From positions 1 to 64,000 of the forward strand of contig JAMKCH010044175.1 in assembly GCA_023653785.1 (NCBI GenBank): a stretch of 64,000 nucleotides of DNA, written 5' to 3'. Numbering within the stretch: position 1 is the first letter of the stretch; each line of letters opens with the position of its first letter. The position numbers and the translations under genes are program-made. This DNA comes from Ophioderma brevispina (lineage: Eukaryota; Echinodermata; Ophiuroidea; Amphilepidida; Ophiodermatidae). Of this stretch, positions 20,608 through 32,745 are shown piece after piece. The notes below the pieces were generated by a model. That model made no database searches, had not been told where the DNA came from, and worked only from the letters and a program-made list of their open reading frames with translations.

Positions 20608-22706
20608 AAAGGTGATCCTCATTGCTCGGACGGCATATATTAAGCTATATACCAATGGAAAGCTTATGACTTCAGGATGCCAAAAATATCTTTTCCCAAA
20701 AAAATAATCGTATAATATAGCCGCTATAAGCCAAAAACTAACCCTATATTTCGTTGCGATTTTACGCCCAAAAAATACGGTTAAGCTTTTCTTCTCTGAC
20801 CTTGGCAAATTCGTGTGACGTAGGCGATTGTGTAAGTCTTATTGCGCAATGCATCTTCCAATGGAAAGGAACCCCAAATCGCTCATCTTCTCCTGTTTTG
20901 AATTTCGCCAATATAGCGAATGTTGGTTGACTAGGTTTCTTGATCTCTGTAGATTGGTAATTATAATTCCCGGCTTCATAAGGGTGCAAGAAATGTGAAA
21001 AAAATCGCTTGAATTCTCATCGCTTACGATGAATCCTGAGTAGCAAGCAGAGCTCAGAGGCCAGCTGTGTTTACACGAAAGTGTGAGATTTTGACCACCA
21101 TTCATGCTCCTGGAGCATGAAAAAATAAATAGGCTAGTGAGGGAGACCTGCCCCTGGAGCATGGGTGGTGGTCAAAAACTACTGCGTGCGTATACAGACA
21201 CGGCTCTTCCATTGATTACGTTACACCCTTTTATGCTAACCGATGGAATTGCATGAGGTATAGGCGCTAGCAGGGGAGTAACGGAATATCTAATCTACTT
21301 TTCTCCTACGGACACAGTCACAAAAAATAACAATTGGTTTTGAACCGTTTTTTTTAATAAAGCACTGTTGGCTTTGCTATTGGGTTTCCGGTAAAGTCTT
21401 GGCTCATCCAGCGTAACATGAAGCGACAATTTGTTAACCATAACAAATTGCACCAATACTGTGAAGCAAGGAGTTCAGTATGTATAAAATGCCGACTGAA
21501 CCGCTTTCTCTTGTGGGATAGAGCCCCAAATCTACCAGATACTTCAACAGATAGTTATCTGTAGCTGTATTGCTTATAATTCTGATTTAGTTGAGGAAAT
21601 TTTAGAGAAATGGTAAGTCATCGAAAGCGCAGAAGCGAGCGATAAAAGTGAATGGGATTTTGTTACTTGCATAGATGATTACACATTCGGTGACGTCACC
21701 ACCTCAGAGCGCCCAAGTCCATAATATTGACTTTCGCTGAAGTGGTGTTTCTTGAAAGACGATTTTCATTTTGGCTCTTGTAACAAAATCGTGAGTAGCA
21801 TAAATATGAACCGTTACATATAAAATCGCGATAAAAGATTTCCATTGGTATAGTATCTTTAACACATTAACTGCATAAGGGTTTTGCACTTCTGTTATAG
21901 TGCATAACGGGGGGTTCCTAGGACCCCCCCCCCTAAAGAACACTTTCCCAAAGGATTGTTTATCTTAAATCCACCACATGTTCGAAGGCTTCAAAGACAG
22001 ATCACAATAAAGAAATAAAAACTCAAGAAAGTTGTTCAGCAAAAAAATTAGGGGCAAAACATTGATTTTTAATTTCGCGTGCAAAATGTGCGAAAAAGAC
22101 ACGAATTTGTTTTCTTCTGCATTTTCTACGGCAGTGCTTCGCCTATACTTTTGCTGCTGATTGCTTTTAATTGTGAAGATGACCTATATTTACCATATAA
22201 AGCACAACCATAAATGTCTCTACCCATTTTATTTTTTTAGGGTTCCTTGAAATAATTTACCATAGTTTCCTACAGTAATCCGCTACATGATTTAATATAA
22301 AATATAAATGGCTTCCAATGGCCTTCTATACTTTGCAAGATTTTTTTTTAATTAATTATTTACTTTGTTTATGTAACTAGCAGGTTTATGCATTCATGCA
22401 ATTCAGAAATCACAGTAACTCTAATAAGATGTTTCATTTTTTGTCATGGGCACTTCCGTTAGTGCATAAGGGGGGGGGGGCTCCTAGGTACCCACATAAT
22501 TAAAACGGCAAAAACGACGTCGATGGATTTGAAATTTTTTTTTGCACCAATGCAAGCCAACTAAAAGTTAGCACAAATACAAAAATATAACCAAATATAT
22601 GCAGCGTTAAAAATCGCCGGCCTGAAAACCTCAAGTTGGGTACCTAGAACCCCCCGTATGCAGTTAAGTGTTCATATGCCTTCCGAGCAATGAGGATCAC
22701 CTTTAA
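20608..22706. mobile_element. Possible ~2.1-kb element bounded by a ~32-bp inverted repeat
   Basis: The left end 'aaaggtgatcctcattgctc' followed by 'ggacggcatat' (20608-20640) is mirrored at the right end by 'atatgccttccgagcaatga' followed by 'ggatcacctttaa' (about 22674-22706). Inside are matched G/C runs around 'ggggttcctaggacccc' (about 21911-21927) and 'ggtacctagaaccccc' (about 22639-22654). No transposase was found, so this may be a non-autonomous element or a nested set. Confidence 0.55.
21091..21178. repeat. Inverted repeat of ~24 bp
   Basis: 'ttttgaccaccattcatgct' pairs with 'gcatgggtggtggtcaaaa', with an inner 'catgctcctggagcatg' hairpin. Confidence 0.75.
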
Positions 22707-22709
22707 GTT

Positions 22710-22900
22710 CCACTCAGGTTGCCACTCGGGTTGTCCATTACTGGTCCTAGCATATCATATCATTTGCCTCACCATTTTACTAGTACAGTCTGCAATTGAT
22801 ACTTTATGTAATATTATATATTATACTGTATTATACATTTCTGTAACGTTCGATATGTTATGCGGAATAAATAAATTGAAATTGAAAAAAATTGGTTGCC
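22710..22900 (+). repeat. Probable LINE 3' end
   Basis: Ends 'ataaataaattgaaattgaa', a tail form seen in CR1/L2 LINEs. The body is AT-rich with no coding. Family assignment is tentative. Confidence 0.35.
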
Positions 22901-23000
22901 TGAGGTCAACAGTTCATTCGCTTCACGCTTCATTGAGCCGACAGTGAGTTAGGTTCACTGACCTCTACACATGGATAGCGGGTCTGAGTCGCCGTGAGTC

Positions 23001-23085
23001 TGGCGGGAAACAATGCATACGCCTGTCAAACAATAGAACATCTGTCTGGAATATGTGCACCAGCAGGTGTATGCATTGTCCGCCA
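23001..23085. repeat. Short palindromic repeat
   Basis: 'tggcgggaaacaatgcatac' followed by 'gcctg' is mirrored by 'caggtgtatgcattgtccgc' followed by 'ca'. The loop is about 40 bp. Confidence 0.7.
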
Positions 23086-23481
23086 TATTGTATAGGTCAC
23101 AAATCAACTTCCTGATGTTTCACTCGGCGACCATGTCAACTGTGTTGCGGCAGCCCGCAATCTCATGTTTAAGTCAGTGAGTTAGGTTTCGCAACAAGTG
23201 AATAAAGGACCGTACTTGCGACCGGTACAGTCTTGTAATCTGAGGTCAAATTTGTACAATATGTAAAGTTCCGGTTGGTATCTCTGAAATATGATTTGGT
23301 CAATGGTTAAAGAGAGGCATTTCCAATACATCTCAGATTTATTGTGCGTTGAATACATAACAAATGTGGGTTTGTCAAACCCTTTTGCAATACACGTGAA
23401 ATACCAGCAGTATAATAGACCACTTATGTAAATGGAACATTTCTGGGATTATGACATTGCTCGTATTGTACTTCAGTAATG

Positions 23482-23852
23482 TGGGGGCACAGCTGTTTGA
23501 ACCCATTATATTTTAAGCTGGCGACACAATTTTGAATTTGACAACTGATATAATATGGACATGAAAAAATCGACAAACTATAGGAATCTTGCCATATAGA
23601 CCTACAAAGGTCATGAATTGTATGTTATAGCTCCCTCTATTTCCCCATTCGCCATAGAAAGACGTGAAAACTAGATTTATAAGAAAAATTATATTTGCCC
23701 GCAATGAAATTTCGTAAAATTTACACAGGATGTACTTAATTGTGGACTAATAATCCAAATCCTTTGTCAGCATTGTGTCGCCGGCGATGTTTTTTTGTTT
23801 TATTCTAGTTTTGTCATAATAAATGAGGCTTTCAAACAGCTGGGGGGGCGCA
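23482..23852. mobile_element. Possible MITE with GGGGGC ends
   Basis: Left end 'tgggggcacagctgtttgaa', right end 'ttcaaacagctgggggggcg' as its complement. An inner pair, 'ctggcgacacaat' and 'attgtgtcgccgg', is also inverted. No coding capacity. Confidence 0.6.
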
Positions 23853-23859
23853 CGACATG

Positions 23860-24170
23860 GTCGCGTATGTAACGAAAGTATATTGGTCGTTGAACAGTTA
23901 TTCAGTTGAAGTGCCAGTCCAACAGTCACTTTTTTTCTCTAGAGATGGACAGCCTAATGTGTTTAACTATTGTCAGATTGGGACAAATTCATTCTTCGAT
24001 AATCAACGAAACACATTGTTTTACTCTAATATCAACGGGGACAATAGGCCTAACCAATTGCATGCCCCCAAATAATGGATAACTTTGTTTACTTCTTGCT
24101 TTGGTGCATCAAAAGGGTTTTTCAATATTCAGAAGAGGTTTACATTTAATTGTTACAAAATGTAGACTGT
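23860..24170. other. Intergenic, no gene
   Basis: An open frame at 23857-24075 shows no recognised domain. Confidence 0.35.
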
Positions 24171-24174
24171 TCCT

Positions 24175-24580
24175 TAGCCTTGGGAGTCATTGGTTTCTGA
24201 CTTGTCATGTTGCCGCAAGACTGCCTCATTAGTAACATGGTCTTGTCTGCGGATCTTGAGCATGATACGATTACAGTTTGTAGCAAACCTGTTGGTGTAT
24301 GATTCAAGCTGTGAGGTTAAATCCATTGCTTCCATCCACAGAGCAGTATGAACTGGCAAGATGGTCTAAAGATATCCCGTTTTAGGTTAAGAGGAATGAT
24401 CTGGGACTTCCAAATCTTCTCTAGCTTCCAAAAGGCAGACCAAGCGAGGCATCTCCTTCTATGGATATCGCTCTCGGAGCTTGCCATCATCTATCCCAAA
24501 TACTTGAAGTCATCGACCTTCTTGATGACTTCTCCATCAAGAGTGATATCTCCTGCCTCAGCAGAAAATGACATCACGTA
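24175..24580 (-). pseudogene. Non-LTR retrotransposon C-terminal fragment
   Basis: The minus strand reads, in broken frames, 'KKVDDFKYLG', then 'ESDIHRRRCLAWSAFWKLEK' and 'IWKSQIIPLNLKRDI', and further on 'QDHVTNEAVLRQHDKS'. This is the conserved region after RT (KYLG, R-LAW-A--KL-KIWKS, DHVTNE) of LINEs often annotated as jockey/RTE-like. Frameshifts and stops make it dead. A related but diverged fragment on the plus strand lies at 37150-37740. Confidence 0.75.
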
Positions 24581-24589
24581 AATAAATTG

Positions 24590-25390
24590 CAACGGAAAAA
24601 ACGCTTTATGTGTCACATAACTGAATTGAGGAAGAGAAGGGAGAAACGAGCAAATACAGGGGATCAAGGTTTACATTATGTGTACCAGAGAGAGGTATCT
24701 GTATAACACTATTTCTTCTCAATTTGAGTTTAAATTACTTAACACTTCTTGTGTTTTCAAATCATATCAAGTTGTTTGTTCTTTGATAATTGATCAGCAT
24801 TAACGTGTTATTAATATATTTATATGCACCTTGTGCGTTTTTCGTAAAATATTATTTTAAAATATCTGGAAGTTGATCTGTGAAATACTATTACATGGAA
24901 GCAATTATGTCGATATTATACACTATATCTATTAGAACAGAGGTCAAAACAAAGTGTTATCTATAATAACATTGTTAAATAATTTGTATACCTTCTTCTG
25001 AAGTTTTAGCAATTTATCTACATTATTGTGTACAATCCGTCTATAGAAAATGTATTAAGAATGCCAAGATTTATTGATATTGGATTTCACACGACTTCAA
25101 TATAATCCATACAAGATTGTCGGTGATGGCTTTACTCAGAAATTTTTGTCTTGTTTTCCATTAAAAACTTGCTGCAATCTACTAGCATTTATTTACGAGT
25201 TTGGAATTCAAGCGTGTTTTGTGATGTGTCCATTATCATATTAGCTGTGTTTTAACTGAGACCAAGGTATATTGGTCTCGGGTTTTATTAACAAAGGATA
25301 TTGCAGCTTTTAAAGCGGATGTCCTGCAGAGAAAATATTTCAACATACTGATTTAAGCCCAAACTACAATCACTTCTATTCTTTAAAAAT
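24590..25390. other. AT-rich intergenic, nothing recognised
   Basis: Low-complexity AT-rich DNA. No ORF, repeat or mobile element could be supported. Confidence 0.5.
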
Positions 25391-25394
25391 AATG

Positions 25395-25770
25395 TTCACG
25401 TTTACGTGTGAAAACTGCAAGAAAAATTATAATATAGGATGACAGTGACATAACTGCTACCCTTGTTGTGCACCTTGCAATGCTCCGTGGACAGCAAATG
25501 CACGTACATACATATCATTGGTTTTGTTGTTTTATATTACATATTGATCTGAGAGGTACAACAACAACCTTAGATGACCCGTCTAGTACCTCTCAGATAA
25601 ATATATATATATAGAAAAAACAACAAAAGCAATAATGTGCACGTATGTGAGATGCCGTTCTGCTTTTAGAGGAAATCTGCCACGGAGCATTGTCAGGTGC
25701 ACAACAAGGGTAGCAGTAATGTCACAGGTATCCCATATTATAATTGTTCTTGCAGTTTTTACATGTTAAC
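25395..25770. mobile_element. Foldback element, ~375 bp palindrome
   Basis: 'gacataactgctacccttgt' followed by 'tgtgcacct' (left) pairs with 'aggtgcacaacaagggtagc' (right). The pairing continues outward through 'ctgcaagaaaaattataata' against 'tattataattgttcttgcag', and inward to 'gagaggtac' against 'gtacctctc'. A short AT tract lies beside the centre. The open frame at 25697-25969 overlaps the right arm by chance. Confidence 0.85.
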
Positions 25771-26031
25771 ATCACAGAGAGATTATGACATACAGACACC
25801 AAGGCAGAGAGAGGAGCGAGGAAAGGAAAAAAAAAGGGGTGGCATAACTACTTCAGTAACAAACAGTCCTATGGGCCAATTTAGTGCGCATTTTTACTTC
25901 TCCTATCCAACGGCTGGACTGATTAACTCAAATTTGAAATCAGATGTTTTTGGTTATGTTTCCATGTGAGGGAGAAAACATCATGTGAAAAATCGGACCT
26001 TGATCGGGTCATCCACTTTAAATAGTATTTG

Positions 26032-26907
26032 TAGTAGGGTTATAAACGAGAATCCCATTCTAGAAGTTTGGGGAAGAAGGTTTGAAGATGTCTTTATATA
26101 GTTTGAAGGGTGCTTAATCATAATTTTTTGGTCCAACCTCTGGGAAATGTGGGGAAGTTTGTAAAATAAGGGGGTAAAATTAGTACAGGGGTAAATTTGA
26201 AATCAGGTCAAATTGTGTTTAAATGTACAGTAATGTATTTGTCTCATTATATGGATTAAAAAAGGTATAGTTTGTATAGGTTTCGACCTTTAGTTACTCG
26301 GCTGCAGCCCTGATAAGGTTCAAGGTCATTCTGGGGCCAAAAAATCCAGTGCTCAGATTTTTGGAAACGGTGTCAAATTATTGCCCTGATCATATTGAAG
26401 CAGAAAGTTCATTTCAATTCTTTGGGGGGGACAGCTCTGTATACAATTTGAGGTCAAGTTTTGGTGACCCCTATAGACCCCTGTAGACCCTTGTTACATT
26501 TTGCCTATGAATTACGAAACCAAATGCCAAACATTGTAATATAAGGCAAGACGAACAATTTGACACCAGTTTCAACGAAATTGGAGCACTGGGTAACGTT
26601 TACCCCCAGGATGACCTCGAACCTTAATAGGGCTGTACCTGTTTAACTAAAGGTCGGAACCTAGACAAACTATACTTTTTTTTAATCCTTACAATGAGAC
26701 AATACATTGGTGTACATTTAAACACAATTTGATTTGATTTCAAATTTACCCCTGTACTAATTTTACCCCTTATTTTACAAAGTTCCCCACATTTCCTAGA
26801 GTTTGGACCCAAAAATTCTGATTCAGCACCCTTCAAACTATAGAAACACATCTTCAAACCTTCTTCCCCAAAATTCTAGAATGGGATTCTGATTTATAAC
26901 CCTACTA
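26032..26907. mobile_element. Foldback element, ~876 bp palindrome
   Basis: Ends 'tagtagggttataaa' and 'tttataaccctacta'. The arms of about 300 bp match closely in reverse complement, for example 'gaatcccattctagaa' against 'ttctagaatgggattc' and 'gtacaggggtaaatttgaaa' against 'tttcaaatttacccctgtac'. The central ~250 bp (about 26330-26620) is largely unpaired. It shares the phrase 'tacaggggt' and the general plan with the element at 9598-10306 but is not clearly the same family. The open frame on the minus strand at 26624-26857 lies in the right arm and is not a gene. Confidence 0.88.
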
Positions 26908-27327
26908 TTGGCTAATTGAGGTTATATCGATAACGTCTGAAAAATTTACAGGTTATTTTGTGCATATCGGTGTGTTGAACGTGAGAAGGAAATCAACACA
27001 TGAACACGGAACTCACTGAAATAATTATTGTCATTATCATATACCAAGTCTGTGATCAGCACCAGTGCTCATATTGTAATTGAAACTAAACGAACCCAGA
27101 CGACATGAATAGAAGTGGTAGAAATTGGTAACAATACTATCTCGTCATAGATGAATCCCTATACGCATTTCAAATAATTATATTTACACTCTAATACTAC
27201 GTGGCATGCAGGCACATAAATCATAGTTTAAAGGTTGAATGGCGGGATTTACCAAAATACAATTTCATATAAGTCTGAATAAAACTGGAAAACTGCCGAT
27301 GTTATAATCCTTCGATAATTTAATCCG

Positions 27328-27669
27328 TTAAAGGTGGTTGTTCCGATTTATGTGTATGTGTTCTCTACTTGATATGAGAGCCTGGCACTTGCACATACAC
27401 CCCATCAAGTACCGTGGGAAACAAACTTGCGGTTTTGATGGTAGACGTAATAATGCATGTTGCAAAGCCCTATTCAATACTGTGCTATTAAAAGTGGTTA
27501 ACCACTAAAACGGCGGGTTTTTTATATATCTTGGGAATGAAATGGATTTGAGGTCTCAAATTTCAGGGCGACAATGAGAAAAATACGGCCTTTCATCTGA
27601 TATCAAAATCGATACTACTTCCGGGTAAATCAGGGGGGTCCCAAAGACGATCGGAACACGCACCTTTAA
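27328..27669 (+). mobile_element. MITE family Z, copy 1
   Basis: Ends 'ttaaaggtggttgttccgat' and its inverted form 'atcggaacacgcacctttaa'. The interior matches 50913-51226 in the same orientation, for example 'accgtgggaaacaaacttgc', 'atgaaatggatttgag' and 'cctttcatctgat'. Non-coding. Confidence 0.85.
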
Positions 27670-28985
27670 GTTTATTTACTCGCCGTTCATGACGGAATCA
27701 TTGTAACTGCCGACTCTGCCGTTAATTAATCATCATGATGTGATGCATTGCATGAAGTTCGAAGTAAAGTGAAAATTCAATTCCTATTTTTTACCGTGTT
27801 CCTTAAGCTCTGTGATGCAATTTTCATAAACCTTCAACGGTTTTTATAAATGCACTTATCATATCCCAAAAACGAAAGCCAAAAAAGAAGTCCCCAAATC
27901 CCAGTATATAACCACAAAGAATCCTAAAGTAATTAACAAGGAAAGTCCCTTTTTCCTCAAAGAAACAAAAAAAAGACAATTCTTTTCTTTACTTTTTCAT
28001 ATTTAAAAATATACCGTATTAATATCTCGTGTGAGCGGTATTTTTTTTTAAATGAACTGGATTTAATAAACTTATGTCAAATAAATATCAGTACTATTAA
28101 ACTAAACTTACATGATTTCTTGGCATTGCATGCAAAGTTTGTGAAATGAAACCACACAAAATCTGAGCTTTGTAACACAATATAGTTTGATTTTTTTTAC
28201 CAACACAAAGCGACGGTTTTGTGTAAATTGATGTCAAAATATTATGAATGAATATTAAAACAATTGCAATTAATACTACGGGCATATGCCAGACTTAAAC
28301 GGGTTCAGGTTTCTTCTTTAAAATAACAGTGACATAGTTATTCATTTCTATTGTTTTTTCCTAACATGTACGAACATAGCATACCTTATTGCAATCATGA
28401 AGCTTTAATGCGAAGATAAAGACAACGTTTCTTTTTATGATACACAAACTTCTTGTCGATATGCTAAGACCGAATCATTGTTGTGTTGTAATATCTGTCC
28501 TATAATATTGCTGTGCAATAGTTGTGACTGTTTAACGCATATGAAGTAGTCATATGCTGCACACGTAAAATAGTATAATATTGGAAGTATTATTTTAGAA
28601 ACAAACTGCCCATAGGAGTGATTCTACAATGTGCAGTGAGACCTCATATCTCTGCACCCAACCACTAGAAGACATTATAGACTGCCACCATGCAACTCTA
28701 TGGTTGATGTAATTCCTCTTTTGTTATGCATACGACCACAGTTCTCGGAGTGCAAACATGGCTTATACGGAAACTAAGGTTAAGAGATTATATAATCTAA
28801 TTACACAAGAACATGTTGATATTTTGGGTGCAAAATCTGAGTGTGTTTGTCGTATTTATCGATTTAAAGTTATATTTTATGGCACAATAGGCTCAAATTT
28901 TAAATGAATGGTATTTCCTGCCGGATTTCAGTCACATTTGAAAATGAGAACAAAATTATGTTTATTACATACTTCGATATATTAG
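27670..28985. other. AT-rich intergenic, nothing recognised
   Basis: No supported gene or mobile element. Confidence 0.45.
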
Positions 28986-28998
28986 TAGCTGGTTTATG

Positions 28999-29025
28999 GC
29001 TATATATATATATATTATATATATA

Positions 29026-29073
<48 letters not shown>
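28999..29073. repeat. TA microsatellite
   Basis: Long TA run with a few TT/AA interruptions. Open frames here are only repeat translations. Confidence 0.9.
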
Positions 29074-29076
<3 letters not shown>

Positions 29077-29088
29077 AAAAGATTTTAT

Positions 29089-29312
29089 TTAAAAATATAT
29101 AACACAGCATGCAAGCAAAAGAAAACAGATTTAAGCCCTTGTACACTTTTTCATCCACACGCATTTACCCTGTCTTCATAATGATGTTAACCCCAAACCG
29201 CGCTGCTAAATCCCCCTTTTGTATGGAGCCACCACCCTCAAAACGGTCAAATACAATGGTCTCAAAAAGACAAAGGTCTCGATAAACAAATAAAAGGTCT
29301 CAACACTTATAA
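29089..29312 (-). repeat. Dispersed repeat, inverted copy of 820-1045
   Basis: Reverse complement of the early repeat, bordered by the TA microsatellite on one side. On the other side it passes straight into a 'ggtctcaaaac' minisatellite. Confidence 0.8.
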
Positions 29313-29590
29313 CGTCTCAAAAGGTCTCAAAAACAAACGGGTCTCCAAAACCCATAAAAGTCTCAAAACACACAGGTCTCAATATCAAACAAAGATCTCG
29401 AAAACATGCAAATGTCTCAAAATCACAGAAAGGTCTCAACATCCAAACAAAGGTCTCACTATCTAAACACTGGAATCAAAACACACAAAGGTCACGGAAA
29501 CGAACAAATGTTTGAACAACACACTAACGTCAAAAAACTTACACAAAGGTCTGAAAAATCACTTATATATAGGTCTCAGCTCTCGTTACG
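29255..29590. repeat. Minisatellite of 'ggtctcaaaacaaac' type
   Basis: About 15 imperfect copies of a 14-26-base unit containing 'ggtctcaa' or 'gtctcaaaac'. The 'GGTCTC' core may reflect an older tandem of the dispersed repeat's end. Non-coding. Confidence 0.7.
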
Positions 29591-29599
29591 AGTTCGTGC

Positions 29600-30120
29600 A
29601 CGCTATATACTCTCCAGATGATAGACTGAATATGGTTAATGAGAATTGCCTGGAACCCAGAGTGGTTATTTGGGATTAATATTTTGACACTTCTAATGAT
29701 CAAGATGACATCATAAAGTTTGCATGTGAGCAAAACTGTCAATTTCCAACAGTGTAGAATAGGAGGAAATTCAATATTTCACAAAAACAGGGTTAGGAAT
29801 ACTCAGTTTTCACGCGGTTTTCGGCTGTACTTGATGGAAAATTACTAGTTTTATATACGCTGACGTCATAGTGACGTCATAATGTTGGTACTTATTTTGA
29901 TACCAATTGAAATAAAAAAAATCTCTGCAATTCTATGGTTCCAAATTTAATTGAATCGGATCTTCAGGAGGGATGGCAACAACACCACCCTCTTCGGGAG
30001 TTTTGTTGCCAAAAATGGCTCAGGTAGACTAGGGTAAATATTTCTTGTAGCCTCTTATTTAAGTTTGCCTACAAGGAAATGGTTGAGCTGTAAATCACGC
30101 GAATCACCTACAAAATATTG
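29600..30120. other. Intergenic, no gene
   Basis: Includes a short local dyad 'gacgtcatagtgacgtcata' (29863-29882). No gene recognised. Confidence 0.4.
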
Positions 30121-30121
30121 C

Positions 30122-30186
<65 letters not shown>

Positions 30187-30252
30187 GTGTGTGTGCGTGT
30201 GTGTGCGCGCGCGTGTGTGTGTGGTGTGTGTGTGTGTCTCTCTCTCTCTCTC
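30122..30252. repeat. TG microsatellite then TC tract
   Basis: About 60 bp of perfect TG, then an interrupted TG/CG stretch, then TC. Open frames on both strands here are repeat translations. Confidence 0.95.
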
Positions 30253-30556
30253 AATATTCAAAAGAAAAATTATATAAAATAATTACTCTGATCTTTGAAA
30301 ACATTTTGTACCAGTTGCCATGGTTATGACACGTTTAACCCGGTCCATTTAGTTTAGGAAATAATCTTCTTAATTAAGTTGTAAAAACGTAGGATAATGC
30401 CTGAGGGGGATTTGCCCAATAACGTGGGTATACTACAATTGCTAAAATGTAGTTACCATGTTCGTATAAAGGACGTATTTACATTAAAGGGCAGTGTTAA
30501 TGGAAATATTTTCAGAATAAGAATATATATTATTATTTATATCAGTTTGGGTAAAA

Positions 30557-30608
30557 GTCCCCGGATGCAATACAATATGCTTTTTAATAGTGTATCGCAT
30601 CCGGGCAT
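30557..30608. repeat. Hairpin
   Basis: 'tccccggatgcaataca' pairs with 'tgtatcgcatccggg' around a ~15-base loop. Origin unknown; a small MITE remnant is possible. Confidence 0.6.
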
Positions 30609-30769
30609 TTTTAGCGAGAACGACATTATTGAAACACTGTCGTACAGACTGGTAGACTGGGGTGCAGGGTGTTTGATCATGTTGATTATTTAAGACTCGC
30701 CAGTTGGACGACAACAATGTCATGAATGTCAACGCAATGTTTGATCTGAGTCACCCTGATATTTAAATA

Positions 30770-30925
30770 ATAATAATAATATTGAATGGCTTTTTTTCGT
30801 GTGATACAAGAATATATTGCACTCGCTAGAAAAATGTTGTAATCGGCTTCGACTCGTACAATATTTTTCTAGATCGTGCAATATATTCTTGTATCATGCC
30901 CAAAGCCATTCAGATTATTGTAATT
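30770..30925. mobile_element. Short palindromic MITE (~155 bp)
   Basis: 'gatacaagaatatattgcac' followed by 'tcgctagaaaaat' in the left arm is mirrored by 'atttttctagatcg' followed by 'tgcaatatattcttgtatca' in the right arm. Outer ends 'attgaatggcttt' and 'aaagccattcagat' also pair. The loop is about 20 bp. Confidence 0.85.
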
Positions 30926-30929
30926 TTAT

Positions 30930-31695
30930 ATTTCTTATTTCTTAATATTTTAAACGTTTGTCTAGTGTACTTCTGAGGTTTATAGAAATCGATCAAAAAG
31001 GGTCATTTGACCGCAAAGAAAATGCAACATATCTGTAAAATTACAAACATTTACTAGCAGTGAATGTAAATTTACGAAGAATTACAGTAAATATTTACTT
31101 TCAGTAGCCTAAGTTCTGACAATACCCCAATGCAAAATCGGAAAATATACCATTATCTACGCGCCATCCGCATAATTTTGGAAATAACTAGAAGTCTTAC
31201 AGCTGAAATGGTGATGATATTATGCCCCAGACAGCAATCAGCTTGAAAAATGGCTTGGAAAATGGCGCCACTCTAGTACAAGCTTTTACCAAGAACATAT
31301 TTATCAAGCAAACAACTTGATTTAATCTGCGCAGAAAAGGGACCGCTAGCCTTGACTGAAATGGATTCAGTGGTTCTTAAAATGATTTTCCACTTATATT
31401 CCCCTTTTTAGAATCCTAGGTTTCTAGTGACAATAGAAAATGTTAATAGCCGATGCACTGTTGATCTTTAGTCAATAATAGAACTGTAAAAGGTAACATC
31501 AAGTTATCAAACCACTCTATTTGTGTCTTCTTCTTATTGTGGCTGGTTGAATAAACAAACAATGGAAAATTTAAATCGAGAACATTTTGATAATATGTAC
31601 GTTATGTTTGTTTGCAGATTTATTATTAGTATAGTATTATTTTCCCAACGTTAGTTTACATGTGAAATAATTAAATTGAACGTTATATAGATGGA
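30930..31695. other. AT-rich intergenic, nothing recognised
   Basis: No supported feature. Confidence 0.4.
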
Positions 31696-31699
31696 CACG

Positions 31700-31965
31700 A
31701 GGAAATTTTCTGAGAATACACAATTCTCTGAATTTGCACTTGATTGGCTGTAGAACACCTACCAAAAAGGTTTCGAAGATTTATTGGACAAGCAAGTAGA
31801 AACGAAAACCAAAAACTCATTTTTGAACTTGCATACTGCCCTATAGAAAAGCATACGTGGATTTTTCTGTCGTGCAGAACAAAGCGCCACTATAGTGTCA
31901 TTTTATTACATATACCTATGTAGACAATAGGTAAGATTTAATTACATATTTTTCTAGAATCATTG
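31700..31965 (+). repeat. Dispersed repeat family Y, copy 1
   Basis: 'gattggctgtagaacaccta', 'tttattggaca', 'gaacttgcatactgcc' and 'tttttctgtcgtgca' recur in the same order at 32490-32745 and 41035-41255. Non-coding, probably an old mobile element. Confidence 0.7.
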
Positions 31966-32489
31966 CGCATTTGCATCCATTAATCATTAGATTATTTATA
32001 AATTAATAATGAAATGTAGTGAGACGTTCTTAATACATTAGTTCCTTTATCTATTGTGATAACTTCTGGTTGCAAATCTTATTTATTCAACTAGTTTTTT
32101 TTCATTTGTAAGAATCAGACATCGATGAATGCTAATTTTCTTTACTTATACAAATAGAAACCTATTGTATTACGTATTACTATTTGACTTAACAATATGA
32201 GGGGAATTGATATATAATTGCCACTTAATTTGACGAGGCCATTTCTCATTAAATACCTAATGCGGCTTAATGATTTAATGGAGTATAAACAAATTGAGAA
32301 AATCAATTGTAAGCATATTAATATTGAACTCTGGGTCAAGTTTGTTTTTTATTGCAAAATTAATGAGTTAAATAATGGTTGCTATCCATCCAGTAACTAA
32401 TTTATTGACAATAATATGCTTTTTTAGTTGATTACCCAAGAATTTTTTTTACCGAAACTAATATTTAAGTAATAAAGCTTTAAAGGGAC

Positions 32490-32745
32490 AGTTGGGGACA
32501 TTTTGAAGATACACATTTGCATCTGATCGGTTGTAGAATACCTACCGAGACTGTTTCGAATGTTTATTGGACAAAGAGGTAAAAAAGAAAACCAAAAGCT
32601 ATGTTTTGAACTAGCCTGCTATAGTAATCGCCCCCATAAAAAAAACGTGCTTTGAAGTTCTGCCGTGCACGACAGAAAATTCTAAATTATGATCTCAATT
32701 ACCTTATTACATAACAACGGTATATTCAGCTTATTCAAATATGCG
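32490..32745 (+). repeat. Dispersed repeat family Y, copy 2
   Basis: Carries 'gatcggttgtagaataccta', 'tttattggacaaagaggtaa', 'gaactagcctgctata' and 'gccgtgcacgacagaaaatt'. Same orientation as copy 1, about 790 bp away. Confidence 0.7.

Noticed and set aside
30055..30329. Cys/Val-rich and His/Thr-rich open frames on both strands
   Set aside because: Translations of the TG microsatellite.
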